This document shows, in pieces, positions 1 to 16,277 of a stretch of DNA of 64,000 nt (the stretch's first letter is position 1; each line of letters starts with the position of its first letter). The notes under the pieces were generated by a model. The model was given only the letters and a program-made list of their open reading frames with translations. It did not search any database and had not been told where the DNA came from. The position numbers and the translations under genes were made by a program. Source of the DNA: Syngnathus acus (lineage: Eukaryota; Chordata; Actinopteri; Syngnathiformes; Syngnathidae); NCBI RefSeq assembly GCF_901709675.1, contig NC_051103.1, positions 5,999,501 through 6,063,500 of the forward strand, in the 5' to 3' direction.

Positions 1-4319
<4,319 letters not shown>

Positions 4320-7300
4320 GAGACCGGAGAGTGTGAGTCAACTACTGAAGGTGTGCAGAAAAAAGAAATCTTGGGTTTTATGAGATTGCAGGGAGGATTA
4401 TAATATGATGCTCAAAATGTAAAACTTTACATTTCTGGAGAAATATAATCCCTTTAGTGAGCATATTTTCTTCTTTTTTTTTCTATTTAGGCCTCAAACC
4501 TGCACGTCTCTGAATGCTTTGGAACTATTTCTACGGGGAAATCATTCCGTGGGTGGCTGAGACGAGCAGAGGGCAGTAATGGGGGAGAGTCAGTGGAGAA
4601 ATATTGAGCTTGAGGAAGGGGATGTACTCCTTGACTGTATCCACAAGGTAGCACTTCTCACAACATAGTGCAATCGCTGCAAAACAACAACAAAAAGTCA
4701 GACATTTCTTACAGCGGGTTACAACATACAGACGGCATGCACTTCCCCTCTGCTTCTTTGTGCTACGCTAAGCTAACCCGCAGCCTCATACTGTGGCGAG
4801 ACATTACAACGGTATCGATCTTCCCATTTTCCTCTTGACAAGAAATGAAAAAAAAAAATCTGACGTAAGGGTTTGAAAATGCGATCGCGCTCCACTTATC
4901 TTCTTTTAATCAGCGTTTGCTGTTGTGACTTACAGTACTGCATATTGCTCCGATCTGGAATTTCCTTTCACGCTGATTACGGCCCTCTGTGTCACTGTGC
5001 AAACCCGTGGCCAAAAATGCAATGGATTGCACATTAATAGAGTGCACACTGTTATTTTATTTTTTTCCCTTAGTCTTCACTGTCTCATCCAGAAGAGCGT
5101 TAGACATATTCAGCATAAACATGCCAGTCAGTGAGCTTGGGGCCTTGTCATAAAGCAATTCTTTGTCCCATGAACTGCTACATGGACATCCATCCATCCA
5201 TCCATCCATCCATCCATCCATCCATCCATCCATCCATCCATCCATCCATCCATCCATCCATCCATGAATTAGCTTCTCGTGCTGTTGCGCTGGCTAACAG
5301 CACTTGGCATCTTCACTGTGTGCCCCAGTAAACAAAGTCTGTTGATGGATGGTTCGCTGATGCAAAACAGAGCTTGCACTTGCTGCATTTATTTAAAATG
5401 CACTTTATTCTTGCCTGGGAGGTGGACACCAGACATTTTGAATTGGGAGTTGTTGCAAAACAAACAACAGATGGACCTACTCTGAGTTGCTGTACAGACA
5501 AAAATCTGGAGACAACAAAAGTCAGATTGTCTCCGTTCGAAATTTGCGCCTTACCTTGACCTGGATGACAGAAGTGATACACAGACACTAGCCGGACTAG
5601 CAGTTAGGACAACTCGGCTTCCAACTTGATGGGAAGGACATTTTTTTCTGTCCTGGCATGGCCAGGGCACAATGTAAAAAGCAATGTCCATAAAGGACTG
5701 CTTGGAAAAGCCCTGACCTCAACCCCAGTTTTCCTAGAAGACACAAAAGAGCCATGTTATAATCACTCACATCCAGAATGAAGACATTGGTCGACACAAA
5801 ACTGGTGCGGAGTAAACATAAGGAGGGGGGTGGGGGTCTTCCCAGCCTCCAACATGACCAGTCAATTATATCTGCAACTCCAAAGTAAAAGCCCAAAAAC
5901 TAGTAAGGAACCTCATTCGGTCCACTTCTAATACCATTGAAGTGCACGCCCCCCACCCCACCCCACCCGCGGGTGAAGAAACGCATCATTGGAATCGATA
6001 AGTGACTGTCGGCAGCTGCTTTGTGGGGATGAAAACACCCGGAACCGAACCAAACACGCCTAACCCCCCCCCCCCCGAGAATACACAAGCATGTACATGC
6101 ACAAGAATGACGAGATGACAGGACGACAATGATCTCCATCGTTGGCTGCATAGATGAGGAAGCCCTCGAATGCATTCTTCTAGTAAAACAACCAATGTGC
6201 GCGCGCGAGGGAGGGGGGGTCGGGGGGGTGTTAAACGAACCTTTTATGGCAAACATCACGATAAAACCACGCATGCATGCATGGCGTGCATCATGCGGAG
6301 CTCACGTCACGGTGCTAAAAGAAATGCATAAAAATGTCCAATGCATTGAATTTCATTTTTTAAAGCAAAGGCCCTATTCACATTTTAAATATAGCCAATA
6401 ATTCAATCCTGTAACGCTGCAAAGGCTTCCGCTCTGATGACAATTATTTGATATTAGTTGCTTATCATTTAAGTAGCTTTGACTGGCGGTGCACACACCG
6501 CACACTTGTCTGTGATTTGGTGACAGCACACACACGTACACACACGCTATACATTTTTGTGTGCATGCATCCATTGTTTTCTCTCTCGCTGCAAACTTGC
6601 ATCCTTACCATATCCGTCGCGGTGTTGCTTTGCCGTTAAATAGTCCTCGGGTCCATTTTTTGCGTGGGTCGGCGCCCCTCATCCGGATCCGAGAAAAGCC
6701 CCACTCTTCCTAATGTGTGTATCCCCCACCCCCTTTTTTTTCCCCACATGTAAACGACGACGAGGAAGAGGAGCAGGGAGGGAGAGTGACGTTACACCAC
6801 CTTAGCACGGACCCCCCCCCCCTCTCGGTGGGATTGGAAGGTAATGGGTCTTAAAGAAACATTCTCTCAGCATTCTCCGCATCCCTGTGATTTATGCGCG
6901 TGCACGCGTGGGCCAATCACGCGCACGCCGATGCGCCGTGGAAGGAGGGGGGCGCAAAATGAGTGACAGACATTTTATTTGCAAACAGACTAATGCATTG
7001 CAGTGCGGTGCCCTGTGCACAACCCCATTAAAACACTATGGCGGCCGGGGGTGGAGGGGGGGCACATCATAATATCCACTCGAACTTGAATAGAACTTTG
7101 ATTACAGTCAGCATTTCTTATTTGCATATCATTATAATAGATTTCTTTTTTGTGGGCCTGTTTTTAGCTTTGCAATGCTCCAAAATAAAATCTGGGCACA
7201 TGCATAGAATCTAATAATAACCTCGGGCCTGCTCTCAATATGCTGATGTTGTTATCATTTCTGTGTGACTTTAGGTGTGCAGCTGCGTAAACAGAAGGTG

Positions 7301-7581
7301 GTGCTGTCTTTAAGAGAGCAAGCCTGGGAAGGGATGATGTAATGTGCTCGCAGACAATGATGTCATCGACTAAGACTCGGCAAGGATTTAAAGTGACAAA
7401 GCAAAGGGTTCTTTTTTTTTTTTTCTTCAGAGGGGCTCCATCTAAATTCTGCGTCAGGTCTTTTTAGGGAGCAGCAGCAGGGGACGTCCTTTGAAAAAAA
7501 AAAAAAAAGATATAACGTGCAAATGAATCAGGAGCTGGAGTGGGGGTGGGGGGGGGGCTTTTCCATGTAGTGCACGGCATC
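4320..7581. other. Intergenic: ppfia3 upstream region to plekha4 3' end
   Basis: No coding exon is convincing here. The stretch should hold the ppfia3 5' UTR exon or exons and promoter, since the first coding exon is preceded on the minus strand by pyrimidine-rich sequence ending in AG near 4345. A GC-richer, CpG-containing patch around 6640-6950 is a reasonable place for a promoter, but nothing in the sequence fixes a start site. Homopolymer G/C runs and a long (ATCC)n array are present; short open frames are shadows of these. Confidence 0.55.
5187..5265. repeat. (ATCC)n tetranucleotide microsatellite
   Basis: About 79 bp of nearly perfect CATC/ATCC units, roughly 19-20 copies. Read on the minus strand it encodes a meaningless Met-Asp-Gly-Trp ladder. 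It is likely to be length-polymorphic. Confidence 0.95.
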
Positions 7582-7587
7582 TTTATT
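7582..7587 (-). terminator. Candidate poly(A) signal for plekha4
   Basis: TTTATT on the plus strand is AATAAA on the minus strand, about 130 bp beyond the plekha4 stop codon at 7717-7719. Position and orientation fit cleavage for that gene; no downstream element was verified. Confidence 0.55.
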
Positions 7588-7716
7588 AATGAGGATGTTT
7601 AAGATACAACAATGATATCCATCCATTGTTTGAGGTTAGAATTGTTATCTTCACGGTGATTTTGAGCCTTCTCATGGTCCAACAGATATTTTTGACAGGA
7701 AATAAGATGATTTGAT

Positions 7717-10700
7717 TTACAAACTGGTCCTAAAAACGGTTACTTTTGCTTTTTGGAAAGAGGCGGTCCGACCGACACGCTTTCCATTGTGGATGGAGCT
7801 GGATGGAGTCTTCGAGTTATTCTGGTCAAGGCCCAAATTTCGTTCTTCAGACTCTTTGGTCCCGCCATTTTGGACTACCGGTTGGTTGGCTTCGCCGTCC
7901 TTGCCGCCCTGATCGGATGCGCTACCGAGCTCGTGTTCGATGATGACGAGCTCCTCCGGGGAGTTCCCGTCATTCTTGGTGATGTCCGTATCGGAGATGC
8001 TGATATCGCAAGCGATCTTATAGAAGAGCGAGTGGTTTTCTTTCATTTTCTCCAAGCTCTGGCTAACCGCGGAAGACATGGTAGCGGAGTCGCTGGCCTC
8101 GTCTGGCTGGTCCTCCTTGCGGGCTTTCTCCTCAGCGCTGATGTCAAGATCAGGGTCGCACGGCGGTGCAAATTCAAGACGGTGGTTGGTGGAGAGGAAC
8201 CACTTGGATCTCAAGTCGGAAGACGGATGTTCTCCGTCGACATCTTCGGTACCGTCCAATTGGCGACCGTCCTCGCCTGCGTCTTTCTGACAGAGCGTCA
8301 CGGACGTGACGTGATGCGGCGACGGCGGCCGTTTGATTTTGGTGCGATTGTAACTTTTGTGCTGCGTTCTGCTCCCAAACTTGATGTCTCTCTTTGCATT
8401 GTCAACAAGTTGCTTTTGTCTGTTCTCAACTTGGGATGTCGCACCAAGGGCGGGAGAACGTGGAGGAACACAACTCAAAGAACTTCGGAACGTCTTTGCC
8501 TGGCAGTTAGATTCCTGATCTAAGGAATAGAAATGTGTGATTGACGGGGGCATGTATGTTTTGGGAATCCTGAGTACGGAGAACCAGCAAAACAAATTCA
8601 TCCGCAACAAAAGAGCAAAAATGTGAACTGCAGTAAGTACCTGATGTTGCTTTTTGCTTTCCTGATGAGTCATGGAGACGTCCCTCGTGCTTGACTGGTG
8701 TAATGGCACTAAAAAAAAAATACATCAGATGATTTTTATTTTGTAGTTCTTCAGAAAATCTAGCTAGCCTTAAACTTTTCTGTTTTGTTTTATATAAGAC
8801 ATGGCACCTTTGTATGATTTGCTGGCGTATACGTTCCACACGCCTGAGTTTGGCCTCACGTTGCTCAGGACTCATACAGAGGCCAGGGTCCATGTCGGAG
8901 GGCCCATCAACAGCCTGTTCGAGCGTTTACAATGAGTCATGGGTGTTGTCTTTTTTTTTCAAATCTAGTGATGGAATCAAATCACCTTCATTTCAGCACT
9001 GTGACCATCTCGGGGAGCTTCCGACGGCTCACGAGAATCGGAACTTGATGTTTTTGCAGAAGCTTCTCTGCTCACGTCCGCCTCCATCTCAGAGCTCCCG
9101 GATGCGGGCCGGCTTGTTTTGGTGACAAGATGCTGCTGGGGCTTTGTCGGCTCGGATTTATTACCGTGCTCTGGCGGGCATAGCTGCTCGGTCAGCGGGG
9201 CTTGGACCTCTGGCGGGGGATCCTCCACGGAAACCCGCCGGGCCACCAGGGAAGACGGCAGCATGGTGGTAACCACACGTGTCACCCTCAAAGGGAAGGG
9301 GGCCCGAGAAGGAGACTAAACAGACATTGTATTGGCGCTTGTTAGAATGCACAGGCGTACCTAATAGAACGTCCGGTGAGTGTACACGGGTATGGAATCT
9401 GATTTTTTTTTTTTTTGATCAGCCTACAAACCTCTTCTTGTGTTTCTGAACTTTGGGTCTTGGCAGCTGCGGAGGGTACGGGAGGTTTCTTCCTATTAGT
9501 CATCCTCTCCTGGTTCCTCTTCATCCTCTCCATCTGCTCCTCCTCGCTCATCTTCATCTTCTAAAGGCGACGCGGGCGACTTAGAATTGTGCAGATCTTC
9601 ACATGTGAGCATGTGCTTGTGCCCATGTGAATGTACCCATGTGTGCATATGTATGTGAGCAAAGTATGATAGGTGCCAGAAGGGGCCTGAGAGGGAGGGA
9701 GGGAGGGAGGGAGAGGAGGGGCGCCACTCAGCTCCTGTGCTCCCTCTGCCGGCCAACACGAGTAATGCAACATGCCCTAATTGCAGGGGAGATGATAGAA
9801 TCAAAGAATTTCCAATTGGCTGCGATAACAAAGACTTTTGGAGTGTTTCTATATTTGGACATGTGTTTGGGAGCACATTAGCCAAAATAAAGCAGCACAG
9901 TGGAAAATATGAGCAGTCCAACCTTGGTTGATGTTGCCTGAGATGCTAGAGAAAGAGAGAAAAATGATGACAAATTGTGAAACAAGAAGAAAAGAAAATG
10001 AATAAAACAAACAATAAAATCCTTTTCGAACCAGATGCATCCTTGTGTGCTTTTACACGTAGGCGGTCAGCTGGATTCTTGCCTCGTCCGTGAATGGGAT
10101 CGTCGGCGTAGATCCCCTGAAAAACGCATCCATCAAAATAAAAACTGGCAAATTTGCTTCTTAAATGCTTTTTCCTCACGTCATATGAGGACTCTGGCCA
10201 GCCGAGGTCCTGGCTTTTGCTTTCCAGTAGCTCCTGGGGTAAAGGCGGGCGCATTGGTGGCTCTTGTTCCACATTCTGCTGCTGGGATTCAGACATGGGA
10301 TGAAATGTGAGGACGTCAAAAAGCGAATAAAAGCGAAATATAGCCCAAAATGAAACACCGAGGCCTTACCGGTGGCACGTGAGGCATCTCGGTGGCAGAA
10401 CCAGGAGATCCGGGATGCGGACCCGAGGACTCAAACACTGAACGTGAGTCAAAGTTACCACGTCAAGTTAGCACAAAATGACAAATCTAAATCATAGATA
10501 AACTAACAGAGAAGGACCGATACTAACTGTGGTGTTTGCGGAATCCAAGCAGGAAGCGGAAATGCTCCCTGTTCACCTTTAACCCCGCGAGAATGTCCTC
10601 CATCATCCAGAGCTCTCTTTGGGCCTGAGACTGCTCCTGGGAGCAAGCAAGGGAAAACAAGAACATAATAAAAAATATATATATAATGAGGTGGTTGTAA

Positions 10701-13098
10701 ATGCAAACATACCTGCGGCATCCCAAAGTTGCAAACGTGCTGCAGGTGCGAACGAAAAACGCAAAGTTCACTTTCCATTCTCTCATACTGATTCCACACA
10801 ACCTCCATTTCCTAAAAGGCAAGCACATAGGCAAATATAAACGAGAGGTGGCATTATTATTCCGACCCTGCATTTTTGTTTTTGCATACCAATGACACGT
10901 CACACATTCTGGCTCGGATTGTGACCAGTTCTTCCAGCAGCATAACCTTCTGGGTCAGGACCTCTTCATGGGAACCGGGTCCCCGGCTGCCCCAGTCCTC
11001 CAGTTGCAAGCGCAACACCTCTAAGGCACACTGGACGCTATCCTGTAAAGAGAAAACTCACCGTCAAAACATATTTTTATCATCTCATATTAGCAACTAG
11101 CGACCTTGTCCATTTGGAGTTGGGCGAGTTCGACAGACAAAGACTGCAGAAGCTTGTCACAGCCACACAACCTTGTCAACACAGCCTGAAAAGAAATAAC
11201 AATAATAAAATAAATAAATAAAAAGATCCGAGCCCAGAAGGATATACACATACTTACGTCAGCATCACTTTCAAGAGGTCGGATTTGTGTTGGCTCAGAC
11301 TTTGGAGGCTGTAAGAACAGCAACACTTGAGATTATATAATAATAATAATAATCTTGCAAAAATGTATATGAGAAAAGGAATTGAATTTATGACATCACA
11401 AAGTCTGGGAGGTGACTGGATTACAACACGTAAGCATTGAAACTACCACATAGGCACATTTTAGTAGACCCGACGTCAAATGTACTGACAGATAAATGGC
11501 TGCGGTGAGGGGGGTGATGCGCATGTGCGGCCCGAGACGAGGGCGGCAAAGGGGGCAGCGAGTCTGCGTGGATCCCCGCCGAGTAGCTCTGAAGAAGGAA
11601 GCCACATGGAGATCAATCATAAAACACGAAAAGACGGTGAGTGTGTCCTCATCACCTTTCCTAAAGGTCTTCGCCCAGCGTGATGCACAGATCCGTAAAC
11701 AGGTGCAGGCTACAAACAAAAATGTCACAAATATTCAAATGCTTGTGAAATCCAAATATGATGTCGCCGAACCTTGCTGATGTTCTGCCACCGCTCGGGG
11801 ACCGGGGTGGGAGGAGCGGATCGGAATTCTGTCTTGGGTGAGGCGGGTGCGTAGTAGAGCGTGTCGGGCACCGACACCGAGTCACCCTGAGGTCGAATGT
11901 CCGCCCTTCCCGCCGGTGTGTGAGAGCGAGACCCAAGATGACTCCTGGTGGTCGGGATGAAAGGGAAGGAATCCGTCTCCCGGTTTGGACCCCACGGGCT
12001 CGGAGTTCGCGCTGAAGGGCTGCGCAAAGAAACGATTCAATTGGACCATATTCAAGCTTTGCTTGACATTTTGCGACAACCTCGAGCTCCTCTGACGAGC
12101 GCTCCTCCCGCCTATCGGCTCCGGGTTTGACGTCACGATCCTTCCCCCGCTCAGATGACTGGGCTCACTGAAAGTTCTGCTGACGTGTCTCGGTTTTGGA
12201 CAAGCCTCCTCGTCCGAGGGGGACTTTGGGAGGTCCATCACTGACTCCGTGCTGCCGCCTATCTGAGTGAAATCTTGGTAGCTTGAACAGCGCCTACAAA
12301 GATTATGATTAAGATGACATTCTGCCTAATGTTTTGTCAGAGCGTCCCTCTGTACCTGTGCATGGGGCCCTCCGTTTCCATGGTAGCAGATTGACTGAGA
12401 GCTCGGACCCAACCCAGCATGTCCTCCTGAGTGTCAGCGCTGAAGTAATAAGAGCGCATTCCCTGGTGCACCACCTGGGTTAGCATTTAGACATTTTGAT
12501 TAAATAAATAAATAAATAACATACAAATAAAATAAAAGTTACCTTGAAGGTGAACTTCCTGTTCTTGCATTCTCGCGGCGTGCAGAATAAGATCTTGTAG
12601 CTGGGCAGTGGAATGCTGCCCAGCACGGGTTCTTCTCTGCTGTCTGGTTGGCAGCAAAAAAAATGTAAACAAAAGCCAGTGCGATTCATCGTCGAGAACA
12701 TCTGCCGCTGATAACAAATGTTTACCTTTGTAGTAGAACAAACAATAGTCGGAGAGGACGAACCACCTTCTCTTCCATAATTTCAATCCGCTGCTGTCCT
12801 GTAAAGTTCAAGATGAATGCTATCATGTTATTTGAGTTACTTTGAGCTGGTATAAAACACAAACTTTTTTGTTGAGCCATCCTCTGATGACCACGGGGCA
12901 GTTGGGGTCTCTCTTGACGGCTTGACACCTTTTTCCAAATGCTTGCAGCTTGCCATCGCTTTCCTGGACAGTGTGATGATAGTGTCACATTTTAAAATAC
13001 AACGAAAAGCGTAATGGATTGAAACCGACCCGTCTGACAGGAAAGTAGGAGATGGTGGCCACGCTGGATGCTTGGCTTACTCGGTCGTGCTCATCCAT
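7717..13098 (-). CDS. plekha4: PEPP-family pleckstrin-homology protein, plekha4-like
   Basis: PEPP proteins bind phosphoinositides through a PH domain and act as adaptors at membranes and junctions. Coding exons: 13098-13030, 12963-12865, 12798-12726, 12643-12543, 12474-12356, 12293-12081, 12019-11773, 11588-11490, 11308-11258, 11185-11105, 11042-10890, 10811-10713, 10636-10528, 10437-10370, 10281-10180, 10116-10057, 9560-9432, 9315-8986, 8914-8808, 8708-8641 and 8519-7717. Phases agree throughout and give 1,059 residues. The PH domain is at about residues 46-150 (RGWLNKK, LKLWKRRWFVLSDYCLFYYK, YYFSADTQEDM). A coiled-coil region follows at about 340-505, including RELWMMEDILAGL, then the PEPP motif MSEEEQMERMKRNQ near 584. 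A C-terminal module (PLRVTRVVTTMLPSSL, MSPEQREAKLRRVERI) and a long acidic last exon follow. PLEKHA5, 6 and 7 are alternatives by sequence; location beside ppfia3 and mybpc2 favours plekha4. The true start may lie upstream. Confidence 0.88.
9677..9720. repeat. (GGGA)n purine-rich simple repeat
   Basis: A short run of GGGAGGGAGGGA units lies in the intron between plekha4 exons 17 (9560-9432) and 16 (10116-10057). Simple sequence only. Confidence 0.8.
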
Positions 13099-13452
13099 CC
13101 TGCAGACATTTCATGAAAAATGACTAAGCGTACATTCATAAAATCAACTCCTGCCTTGATTTTTTTTTTAATCATTTATTACAAGATGAGTTCGAAAGAG
13201 TCGAATCAAGTATTCATGTGTGGTTGCCGGCTTAAGCACGAGGCCTTACCGCAACTTTGACGCATTCCCACGCTAAACACCCCGAAGCCGCCTTACGACT
13301 TGTCCTTCCTGCCGCCGTTCATTCTGACTTGCAGTCGCCCTCGCCCACTTGCAGTTACATTCTCCAACTTATTCTATTCTGGGCCAGCCAGCATCTCCAC
13401 TATATGACCACGGAAGTGACAGGTGACAGCTGCATGGCCCGGGTGACTGGGA

Positions 13453-13477
13453 GTGTGTGTGTGTGTGTGTGTGTGTG
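13453..13477. repeat. (GT)n dinucleotide microsatellite
   Basis: An uninterrupted GT run of about 25 bp followed by poly-G and poly-A. Simple repeat. Confidence 0.9.
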
Positions 13478-14387
13478 AGTGGGGGGGGGAAAAAAAAATC
13501 TGGCAGCGTCTAGGGGATGGGACGGCGAGGAATATGTATCCCAAACTCGAGGAATGAGGACGGCCGAGGAGTGAAATATTATACAAATATAATTTGTAAC
13601 CACAGTGATTCATACTAATATGACGATTCTTATTCAATTATTTCATATTAAAAGATTATTTTTCTTCTGAGGGCCATTATGATCATGATGATAATAATCA
13701 TACAAACTTGTTTATTATTTTCTGGCTAATTTCAAGAAACATGAGCATCAGCTTTTTTTTTTATTATTAAGAATATTTATCTGTATTTAAAGGGAGTATA
13801 GATCAGGATAGTCCCGAACTTTTGACCCTGTTTGAAAAAGATAAAGATGTAGAAAAAACAATCTGAGTGCAACAGCAGCTGATTGCCAACCACAATCTCC
13901 TTTCAAGTCAGTCACGGACTAAATGATTCCCAACAATCGCATCTTTGTCAAGTCAAAGAGATGCGAATCATTTCTGAGGGTGTTATTGTTGAAGTTTTGC
14001 AACAAATTCTCGATAATGAGGGAGGAGGAGAAGGGGGTCAAGAAGACTTGAAATGCAAAAGGGAGATGATGATGATGGCGACGATGGAGGAGAGGACAAA
14101 CGTCAAAGTGTGCGCGGCGCACAGAGTGAGCTTTGTGGACTTGGAAACATTTGCATGTCCTCCACCCACACGCTGCAGACATTTACAAATAAATGAAGCA
14201 GCGAAAACTATTCGTAACTGTGAAAATGTTGAATACACTGCGGAGTAAAATGTTATAAAGTTAAATTTGGTTGAATTCACCCATTTCCAAACAAGGTGGA
14301 ATTAGCCAAGATCACTTAATTGGTTCAATTCTGACTACTTGAGATCTAAACACGTCCAGATCAAAATAATAAATAAATATGTCATAC

Positions 14388-14628
14388 CTGACTAATTGTG
14401 CCACTTGGCAGGCGTCCCACTTTGAGCTGGTCCACTTTCTGAAAAAAGACACGACATAAGCTTTATGTCCGATCTCCCTGGCTTTGTGTTCTACCTGATC
14501 AGCGTCTGCACATCTCTTCTCGCTCTGGACGCACTGTCAGCGTCTTCCTCCTTTACCCCTTCTTGGGCTTCTTCATCCCTTCTGGCATTGCCCAGCCACA
14601 GAGGCTCTTGTCTTTTGCTGAGCGTGGG
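14388..14628 (-). other. Two candidate upstream coding exons of plekha4
   Basis: Minus-strand segments 14628-14495 and 14438-14388 are each bounded by a pyrimidine-rich AG acceptor and a GT donor (ATCAG|GTAGAA and GTCAG|GTATGA). Both end in phase 2, and the modelled first plekha4 exon can start in the same phase, so the three splice in frame without a stop. The predicted peptide is hydrophilic and contains LSKRQEPLWLG and ARRDVQTLI. It has no in-frame Met, so a further 5' exon would be needed. I do not recognise it; PLEKHA5 and PLEKHA7 carry WW domains upstream of the PH domain, and no WW signature is visible here. Confidence 0.35.
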
Positions 14629-16152
14629 CTTGTGACAAAGGAATTTATGGGGAGAAAAAAAACACAGCTGGTCAGTTCTTTATTGTGAGCTACTGTTTTG
14701 TTTAAATGTCATCTCGGAGCAGCATTTTGGTGAATACGAAACAATTGCCACTTCTAGTTGAAGTTTACTATCATTAAACAAATAACTTTAAAAGAAGCAC
14801 AAAGGCTGCAAGATAAATGCTAGTGCAGCTGAACACCGTAATGATAAACTTGTTCAATATTTGATTTGTTTTAACCCTCAACTAAAGACAAATTAAATGT
14901 CCAGCAGAGGGCGCCGTTTACAAACTGTACAAAGTGGTTCCAAGTCTTTGCTGTCTGTGCAAGGTTATTGCTAATAATGCATGATCAAAATAGAAATCTA
15001 CTTTTGAGGCTGCAGGGAGGAATGATTTCATTGCATAAAATATGATTATGATTGACAGTGAAAGATTCATAAAAGCATGCAGAATAAATGTTTGAGAAAT
15101 GTTCAAAGCACCCAAGCAATTAAATTGCGTATTCCTTACAACAACACAGTCACTTCAAAAGCAGCTACTGAATCCATCTCATCAAGCCTGTGTTGGCATG
15201 AAACGTGCAAATATGATCACCGACATGCAAACGAATGAGCATCTTTATTCATACATGTCCACAATTTCCTCTAAGGCGCCTAAGTTAAGATAACAATGAG
15301 AGTATTTGTTCCCAAGTATGAAAAGCGGGCCATTCCTTCTCTCCGAATTGTACCTATTTATGTCGTAAAGGACGTCCACCCCCTAACGTTAAGCGTAGAG
15401 TTACTGCTGTCTGTCACATGCTTGGAATAAACTCACATGTACAGAACATATAGGTCAGCGCCGCAGCGGCATGGCAAACGTGATTAGAGGTGGCTTGCGA
15501 TGTCCACTCAGGTTTCATCTGATCATCGAGCGTTGCGCTACCCTAACGCAGTAGAAAAATCAGAATTACAGCAATTATTTGTATAACACAAAAAAAACAG
15601 GGGGATGAGAAGCGAGTCTTGTGGAACGCCAGCGGTTTGTATTGAGTCGGTTTAACTCTGTATCATGTAAACAGCTGCTGTTGGATGTAAATCAACACCA
15701 TGGCATCTTGAGCAATGTACGTGCGTTGAACAGCTGAAGACATTTGTAATTCACGCAAATTGAAGGTGCACAGTCTCGTCGTTGGACTTTTATATACCTC
15801 TGCGGGGAGGAGACCGGGGAGGGGCCCAAGGGGAGTCTCAAAACCAGACGGTGAGGTCAGTGGAGCGTCTTCTCCACAGGGGGTCAAGGGCCATTGGAGT
15901 CACTTGACTGACATACATACAGTCAGGATATAAGTGATGACACGTGATGCGGTAATCATTTTCCATGTGGCGCAAGCAGCAAAGTGCTGTCAACAAGATG
16001 AGCCACTAAATTAAGACTTCAGATGGATCGAGATCTTTGATCATGCTGCAGCTTGGATATATTTCCTAAATTGGAAACACAGGCAGGGCTAGCGGACTGT
16101 GGATTGTTTTAATGAGCATAATAGTCAAACATGATACACAATCAAATCAATC

Positions 16153-16158
16153 TTTAAT
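16153..16158 (-). terminator. Candidate poly(A) signal (ATTAAA) for the minus-strand SPRY gene
   Basis: TTTAAT on the plus strand reads ATTAAA on the minus strand, about 120 bp past the stop codon at 16278. ATTAAA is the commonest variant signal. Assignment rests on position only. Confidence 0.4.
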
Positions 16159-16277
16159 TATGTTCTGAACCAGGCCATTAGTTGACTTTTTTCTTTTTTT
16201 TCTTCAAAAAACACGGAGCTTTATACTGCACAGCGGCTTACTATCTAAAACGTGAGCGTATCGTAGGATCTGTAAAG

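Larger units (their letters stand above)
13099..16152. other. Intergenic/5' region between plekha4 and the first SPRY gene
   Basis: No certain gene is seen. The modelled plekha4 start lies immediately after a good acceptor (minus strand TGTCTGCAG then GATGGATG), so at least one 5' exon must lie upstream in this stretch; two in-phase candidates are listed separately. A minus-strand TATATAAAAG at about 15788-15797 is a possible core promoter but has no supporting downstream exon. A (GT)n tract lies near 13453. The rest is AT-rich sequence without long open frames. Confidence 0.5.

Noticed and set aside
5057-5331. Open frames across the (ATCC)n array on both strands
   Set aside because: They encode pure tetranucleotide-repeat peptides and have no splice context or homologue.
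7753-8523. 256-codon plus-strand open frame opposite the last plekha4 exon
   Set aside because: It is the antisense shadow of a long coding exon whose minus-strand frame joins in phase with upstream exons; the plus-strand peptide matches nothing.
13883-14248. 121-codon plus-strand frame near plekha4
   Set aside because: Low-complexity Glu/Met/Gly content, no splice or promoter evidence, and no resemblance to any family.
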